From Phoronis ovalis (lineage: Eukaryota > Phoronida > Phoronidae), in the NCBI GenBank assembly GCA_028565635.1, contig JAOXYB010067390.1:1-10138 (forward strand): 10,138 nt of DNA. Direction: 5' to 3'. The translations under genes were made by a program, and so were the position numbers. How positions within the stretch are numbered: the first letter of the stretch is position 1; the number at the start of each line of letters is the position of its first letter. Shown piece after piece: positions 8,101 through 10,138 of this stretch. The notes under the pieces are model-generated. The model was not told the origin of the DNA. It searched no databases and saw nothing but the letters and a program-made list of their open reading frames with translations.

Positions 8101-9555
8101 AGCAGCAGTTGTACATAGATCTTTATTTAGACTCTGACCAAATTTATTACATAGTTTTTGTTGTTTTTTTTCCTACTATATGCTAGCTTCTTATCACTTT
8201 CATAGCATGTTTTGCTATGTGAAATGAAAATTTCAGAACACTGTATTATATTTGACCGATAGCTGGCAGTAGCTATGTTATAGGATACGGATATAAGGCA
8301 ACCAAAATGAGTCTGGAGTAACTCTCTCTACAAGTAGATGCAATGCTAACACAACATTAGGCATTGCCTGCAACATCCTGTCTACCAATATTAGTGGACC
8401 TGAAACAAAAACGCTCAGCCATTATACTAACACAGTGATACCAAGTGAATGACAGATGATTGGATAGACATAAACAAAGACAAATTGTGGCTGATAAAAT
8501 AAATGGACATAAAATACAATAATCAATAGTTAAGTTATATTAAGTATAGTTAAGAATCCTGCATACACAAGTTATTTATAAGATGTCCAAACGTTTTAAA
8601 AAAAAGCTGAGCGTAGTTTGTATTTATGTAAAGTGGCTTAAAATGTATAATTACTTTAGCAAATATTTCAAAATTTTGAATTACTTTTTTCACCAAAAGA
8701 AACTTTACCTAACAAGGAAGATCTTGCTGTATTCATTGTCATCATGAGATTTCTTGGAATTGACAGAAACAGTTCACTGGCCTAAAAAAAGGATTTAATT
8801 AAAAATCTTTTCAATTTGTTTTTTAAAGAGTATTACCTAAATATAACTGACCCTGTGGAATTCCGTAGTGAAAAATTAAAAATTTTGCAACTTACAGCTT
8901 TTTTCATTATTCTGCAACAGAAATGACAAATTCTATAGCAGAAATAGCAATTTCTGTGAAGTTCTGGACAAAAAGTGGTGAAAAAAAATTTATTTAATAA
9001 CAGTTCAAACTCACAGCAGCACCACGGCTATTTACTGAAGTAACTCCAAAATGGTGCTACGAGCACTTCTAGAATTTTCAGACATGTGCGGGTCTTTTCG
9101 ATGGAACTAATTGCTCCCATAAACAGCAGCTGTGCTGTGGTAAGTTTGATCTTGATTAAATTATTTATTTTTCATAAAACCAAGCTATTCTGGGGGATTC
9201 CGCAACAATATTATAAAGTATATTTTCCGTGGGATTCCGTCCGCGGTGCAATAATACGGAATTCCACAGGGTCTGATACAATAATATGGGTAACAAATTA
9301 TTTATGAATGATAAACAAGTTCAAACATTGTTACAATAGTAATTTGTATTTCCAAAGAGATGAACAAAAAAATGTTTATATTCCATATAAAGACAGTTAG
9401 GCACCTTACCTGAATATTTCTATCAGCTTGTAATCCCCACCCACATTCTTTGAATTTGTGTATGCTTACAGCATCTGTATTCACTGAGTTGCTTTTCAAC
9501 CAAGAAATAAATTCAGCAATGTTATCTTCTCTTGTAAATGAGTTTAATTCAAACC
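1976..9555 (-). CDS. SETD3: SETD3 actin-histidine N-methyltransferase, partial, 8 exons seen
   Basis: SETD3 is an AdoMet-dependent SET-domain enzyme that methylates a conserved histidine of actin (His73 in mammals), mainly in the cytoplasm. I joined exons 9410-9555, 8709-8781, 8289-8399, 7975-8055, 7354-7418, 6115-6173, 2590-2704 and 1976-2150 by reading across splice sites. All phases agree, giving 825 nt (274 full codons). The product follows human SETD3 almost without gaps from the RED near its residue 75 to the KLG near residue 337. Diagnostic motifs are SELFLSIPRNLM, DSFWLPYI, TTPLYF, ARQYAYFYK, FEDYRWAVSAVMTRQNQIP, ALIPYWDMCNH and KIFYGARTNAEF. These include the NH (2607-2602) and Tyr-Gly (2063-2058) of the cofactor/active site. 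The N-terminal residues lie to the right of 9555 and were not identified. The Rubisco-LSMT-like C-terminal domain lies left of the window or in unseen exons. The gene is interleaved with two plus-strand genes. Confidence 0.93.
2151..2589 (-). other. SETD3 intron, 439 nt
   Basis: GTACAG donor and TTAG acceptor on the minus strand, phase 0. I see no coding or structured element inside. Confidence 0.85.
2590..2704 (-). CDS. SETD3: SETD3 exon with the WDMCNH cofactor motif
   Basis: 115 nt between CATTACAG (AG 2706-2705) and CAG|GTACAG (GT 2589-2588). It completes an Arg codon split with the preceding exon, then reads WAVSAVMTRQNQIP (MTRQNQIP at 2685-2662), a variable loop and ALIPYWDMCNH (WDMCNH at 2619-2602), ending CNGQ in phase 0. 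The Asn-His pair is the AdoMet-contacting signature of SET proteins. The Arg-Gln-Asn of MTRQNQIP is the SETD3 segment known to contact cofactor and actin histidine. Plus-strand open codons over the same bases (2575-2775) are a shadow of this exon. Confidence 0.95.
2705..4533. other. Left part of the 3.4-kb SETD3 intron, no gene recognised
   Basis: Very AT-rich sequence within the SETD3 intron that spans 2705-6114. A plus-strand open frame at 3972-4247 (91 codons, rich in Phe/Leu/Ile/Tyr) has no recognisable domain, and its hydrophobic composition is what T-rich DNA yields by chance. The right half probably carries the promoter and any 5' noncoding exon of the gene at 4591, but I cannot place them. 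Confidence 0.6.
4519..4533 (+). promoter_or_regulatory. Likely 3' splice site upstream of the mucin-like start codon
   Basis: The pyrimidine-rich CTCTGATTTTCTCTAG, with its AG at 4532-4533, lies 57 nt before the ATG at 4591. An in-frame TAA at 4570-4572 separates the two. This suggests an upstream noncoding exon. The donor was not found. Confidence 0.45.
4591..5547 (+). CDS. Mucin-like single-pass membrane protein, unknown family
   Basis: 318 residues in one uninterrupted frame. I recognise no family; the architecture is clear. An N-terminal hydrophobic stretch (about 9-23, ending near ENEGTAQ at 24-30) looks like a signal peptide. Residues 31-270 are a Ser/Thr-rich ectodomain with many TTT and ST clusters, no evident fold and no cysteine pattern. 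N-glycosylation sequons lie at 54, 62, 105, 128, 153, 229 and 269. A strong transmembrane helix (about 271-294, rich in Ile/Val/Leu with GLSVGG) precedes a 24-residue cytosolic tail starting RYTYKW. This predicts a type I, heavily O- and N-glycosylated surface protein. The start is supported by GACATGG context and an in-frame TAA at 4570-4572. It lies antisense inside a SETD3 intron. No close AATAAA follows; ATTAAA at 6038-6043 or 6099-6104 are weak candidates. Sustained codon structure plus signal and TM segments argue against chance. Confidence 0.8.
   Translation: MEAFNKIVLGKFVITLHIALILFENEGTAQLIIGGDIQPVHFTTITVSISSFYNTSHKNNGNTTEKSKDSTTPWFVLSSSPAESTVSQSVSNNIMQTKSTTNYGNKTPSTTTGVTYTSLHTKAVSATNRSDRKTSKSREETVTNFWTIHVTENGTDSTTKYKVSTDIKMTKWPFSEDTQKTQLLKETTSDKQESTTAHSIVKFQTTTEKKTIEISTFPETVLSTQKVINQSGEQQTTTHGDHIQLVITQKLFTTGFPTEVYGEYTTNSNDSLIIGLSVGGIILIIIFVVVLVMVRYTYKWNASRRETELVLLTEFKAF
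5548..6114. other. Right part of the SETD3 intron / 3' flank of the mucin-like gene
   Basis: AT-rich noncoding DNA, probably the 3' UTR of the gene at 4591 followed by the start of the SETD3 intron (GTAAG at 6114-6110 on the minus strand). The minus-strand open frames at 5334-5528 and 5534-5776 have no protein-like features. Confidence 0.6.
6115..6173 (-). CDS. SETD3: SETD3 exon, 59 nt
   Basis: Between TTTTTCAG (AG 6175-6174) and ACAG|GTAAGAA (GT 6114-6113). It encodes SHNDAARLPLKKSFCFEDY plus two bases of the Arg codon completed in exon 2590-2704. This matches human SETD3 at the His-x-x-(A)-x-x-LPLK-SF-x-(Y/F)EDYR stretch. It starts in phase 0 and ends in phase 2. Confidence 0.93.
6174..7353 (-). 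other. SETD3 intron, 1180 nt
   Basis: GTAAGC donor (7353-7352) and TTTTTCAG acceptor on the minus strand. A plus-strand open frame at 6632-6919 (95 codons) has no recognisable domain and is probably chance. The stretch around 7020-7110 is less AT-rich than the rest (GATGGTTGGGTGGG) but I can assign it no function. Confidence 0.75.
7354..7418 (-). CDS. SETD3: SETD3 exon, 65 nt
   Basis: Between TATTTTCAG (AG 7420-7419) and CAG|GTAAGC (GT 7353-7352). It completes a codon with two bases, then reads DIISQFRNIARQYAYFYKLF and a final Gln, matching the human DVFSQYKNTARQYAYFYKVI segment without a gap. It starts in phase 1 and ends in phase 0. Confidence 0.94.
7665..7688 (-). CDS. SETD3: Candidate 24-nt in-frame SETD3 microexon
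   Basis: On the minus strand, CATTTCAG (AG 7690-7689) is followed by exactly 24 nt and then ACAG|GTAAGA, a strong donor (GT 7664-7663). Both neighbouring exons meet at phase 1, so including these 24 nt keeps the frame. It would insert eight residues (NRSKNPIT, then Gly instead of Ser at the junction). The polypyrimidine tract is poor, and skipping gives a gap-free match to human SETD3, so it could be an alternative cassette or a chance decoy. Confidence 0.3.
7975..8055 (-). CDS. SETD3: SETD3 exon, 81 nt, after the U12-like intron
   Basis: Between GATTCCAG (AG 8057-8056) and CTAA|GTAAGT (GT 7974-7973). It completes the Gln codon begun at 8289, then reads NLPSKFTTPLYFTPDELQCL and KGSPVL, matching human TLPSEYDTPLYF and the helix after it. 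Both ends are phase 1. Confidence 0.93.
8056..8288 (-). other. SETD3 intron with U12-type (minor spliceosome) signals
   Basis: 233-nt phase-1 intron. Its donor is GTATCCTAT (8288-8280), matching the U12 consensus GTATCCTTT at 8 of 9 positions and fitting the U2 consensus poorly. TTTCCTAAC (8075-8067) resembles the U12 branch element TTCCTTAAC. It ends about a dozen nt before the AG, with no polypyrimidine tract between, as in U12 introns. The junction is forced by the protein: reading on past 8289 meets a stop after three more codons, while splicing restores the conserved PYIQ-LPS. Confidence 0.75.
8289..8399 (-). CDS. SETD3: SETD3 exon, 111 nt, with U12-like donor
   Basis: Between GTTTCAG (AG 8401-8400) and ATCC|GTATCC (GT 8288-8287). 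It reads PLILVDRMLQAMPNVVLALH, then LLVERVTPDSFWLPYI. It matches human GPLYSQDRILQAMGNIALAF and the downstream FWQPYI. Both ends are phase 1. Confidence 0.92.
8709..8781 (-). CDS. SETD3: SETD3 exon, 73 nt
   Basis: Between TTTTTTTAG (AG 8783-8782) and TTAG|GTAAAG (GT 8708-8707). It encodes ASELFLSIPRNLMMTMNTAR, then SSLL and the first base of a Gly codon. It matches human AEELFLWVPRKLLMTVESAK near the start of the SET domain. It starts in phase 0 and ends in phase 1. Confidence 0.93.
8849..9273. mobile_element. 425-bp element bounded by 19-bp perfect inverted repeats (MITE-like)
   Basis: GACCCTGTGGAATTCCGTA at 8849-8867 is the exact reverse complement of 9255-9273. Inside the right end, GGGATTCCG occurs at 9194-9202 and 9231-9239 as subterminal echoes of the end sequence. 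The element sits in the SETD3 intron between 8782 and 9409. No transposase is visible, so it would be nonautonomous. The target-site duplication is unclear (CTGA precedes one end and TGA follows the other), and I cannot assign a superfamily. Confidence 0.55.
9410..9555 (-). CDS. SETD3: SETD3 exon, 146 nt, first one seen
   Basis: Between GATTTTTCAG (AG 9557-9556) and TTCAG|GTAAGG (GT 9409-9408). It completes a codon with two bases, then reads FELNSFTREDNIAEFISWLK and SNSVNTDAVSIHKFKECGWG, ending LQADRNIQ in phase 0. It corresponds to human KREDYFPDLMKWASENGASV and FKEEGFGLRATRDIK. The Arg of RED and the Glu of KE(C/E)G, which as I recall contact AdoMet in human SETD3 (R75, E103), are kept. GLR has become GLQ. 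Confidence 0.93.
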
Positions 9556-9724
9556 CTGAAAAATCAGATGTTTGGCAAAATGACAAATCCAACATGTAAA
9601 AATGCTTCAACCAGTAGAACACAATAATTATGGATTATAGTTATAGTTTTATATATAAAAGATATTAGCAGTACTACCAAATCTTCTGTTTGGACAATAA
9701 GCATCTGGCTATTTAAAAATGGGG

Positions 9725-9800
9725 TATTATTAATGGGAAAAACAATGTCAGATTAATAATGGGAGAAAGAATAGCAGATAAATAATGGGGAACGATAATT
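9725..9800. repeat. Degenerate 26-bp tandem repeat, about 2.7 copies
   Basis: TAATGGG recurs at 9731, 9757 and 9783, exactly 26 bp apart each time. It is preceded by (A)GAT(T/A)AA in the later copies and followed by an A/G-rich spacer. It is a minisatellite-like stretch within an intron. Confidence 0.7.
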
Positions 9801-9910
9801 AACTACTGATTTTTATTAGAATGGGTTTTGATGTCACTTCTAATTGTTACTTCTATAAAAGCTACGAAATATTTGTAATCAGTAAAAAGTAAAGTAAATA
9901 AAAAGGCAAA

Positions 9911-9960
9911 AATTAGCTTCCCTAGTAACCAGCCACATAATTAGCTTCCCTAGTAACCAG
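9911..9960. repeat. Tandem duplication, 28-bp period, 22-bp identical core
   Basis: The first 20 bases of the core are AATTAGCTTCCCTAGTAACC, followed by AG. The core occurs at 9911-9932 and 9939-9960 without a mismatch, so the duplication looks recent compared with the one at 9725. A third partial echo (AGTTAGC) follows at 9967. Confidence 0.85.
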
Positions 9961-10068
9961 TAACACAGTTAGCATGCTTTTTTAACATATGTCCTGCAGT
10001 GCCACCTACTACCATAATTCTTACTTTTTTTATTGCAGATTTGCACAACTGTCATACTATAATTAGGG

Positions 10069-10088
10069 TTGCTCCTATAAGGGAGCAA
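10069..10088. repeat. Short hairpin TTGCTCC / GGAGCAA next to a pyrimidine tract
   Basis: A 7-bp perfect inverted repeat with a 6-nt spacer, followed about 20 bases later by a C/T-only run to near the window edge. It may be the start of a dispersed repeat cut by the window edge. This is inference only. Confidence 0.4.
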
Positions 10089-10138
10089 GCCTATTGGTTT
10101 TGTATGATTTCTTTCTTCTTTTTCTTTTTCTTCCAATT

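Larger units (their letters stand above)
9556..10138. other. SETD3 intron upstream of exon 9410-9555, with local repeats
   Basis: No exon for the SETD3 N-terminus could be recognised. The stretch holds two tandem duplications (9725-9800, 9911-9960), and at the right edge a small hairpin and a C/T-rich run (about 10109-10135). Confidence 0.6.

Noticed and set aside
9086-9307. Plus-strand 73-codon frame within and beyond the inverted-repeat element
   Set aside because: It crosses the right terminal repeat, has no domain, and its ATG has no supporting context. The exon-like stretch 9082-9139, with TTTTCAG and GTAAGT, is likewise unsupported.
9302-9622. Minus-strand 106-codon frame taken as a stand-alone gene
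   Set aside because: Only 9410-9555 is coding, as a SETD3 exon. The rest of the frame runs through the acceptor on one side and the GTAAGG donor on the other.
10025-10138. Minus-strand open segment ending in AAAAAAA|GTAAGAA, phase-compatible with SETD3 exon 9410-9555
   Set aside because: It would join in frame (Lys-Lys-Arg-Phe) and is open to the window edge. Its translation does not resemble the SETD3 N-terminus, and it covers a hairpin and a pyrimidine/purine tract typical of repeat DNA. Upstream sequence or transcripts would decide.

Overview
This is AT-rich eukaryotic nuclear DNA from an animal. Genes are split by GT-AG introns of about 230 nt to 3.4 kb, and the two recognisable proteins are typically metazoan. 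An invertebrate, plausibly a lophotrochozoan such as a mollusc, fits the intron sizes, the AT-richness and the brainiac-like glycosyltransferase. The sequence alone does not prove the phylum.

The backbone of the window is a minus-strand gene that I assembled exon by exon: the actin-histidine N-methyltransferase SETD3. Eight coding exons (9410-9555, 8709-8781, 8289-8399, 7975-8055, 7354-7418, 6115-6173, 2590-2704, 1976-2150) join in phase into 274 complete codons. They cover the segment just before the SET domain through to its C-terminal end. The N-terminus lies to the right of the window. The C-terminal substrate-binding domain lies to the left. One SETD3 intron (8288 down to 8056) has the donor, the branch-site-like element and the phase of a minor-spliceosome (U12-type) intron. 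An adjacent intron holds a 24-nt phase-compatible candidate microexon.

Two plus-strand genes, each with an uninterrupted coding region, sit among the SETD3 exons. At 386-1456 is a complete 356-residue GT31 beta-1,3-glycosyltransferase that most resembles brainiac. It lies downstream of the last SETD3 exon seen here, so it is nested in a SETD3 intron if that gene is intact. At 4591-5547, inside the 3.4-kb SETD3 intron, is a 318-residue Ser/Thr-rich, mucin-like single-pass membrane protein of no family I recognise. Both start codons lie shortly after a likely 3' splice site and an in-frame stop, so both probably have upstream noncoding exons.

The rest is intron or intergenic DNA. It holds a 425-bp inverted-repeat-bounded element (8849-9273), three short tandem duplications (71-198, 9725-9800, 9911-9960), an unexplained 64-codon minus-strand open segment (1737-1931) and a small hairpin with a pyrimidine tract at the right edge. 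No tRNA, rRNA or CRISPR array was seen.
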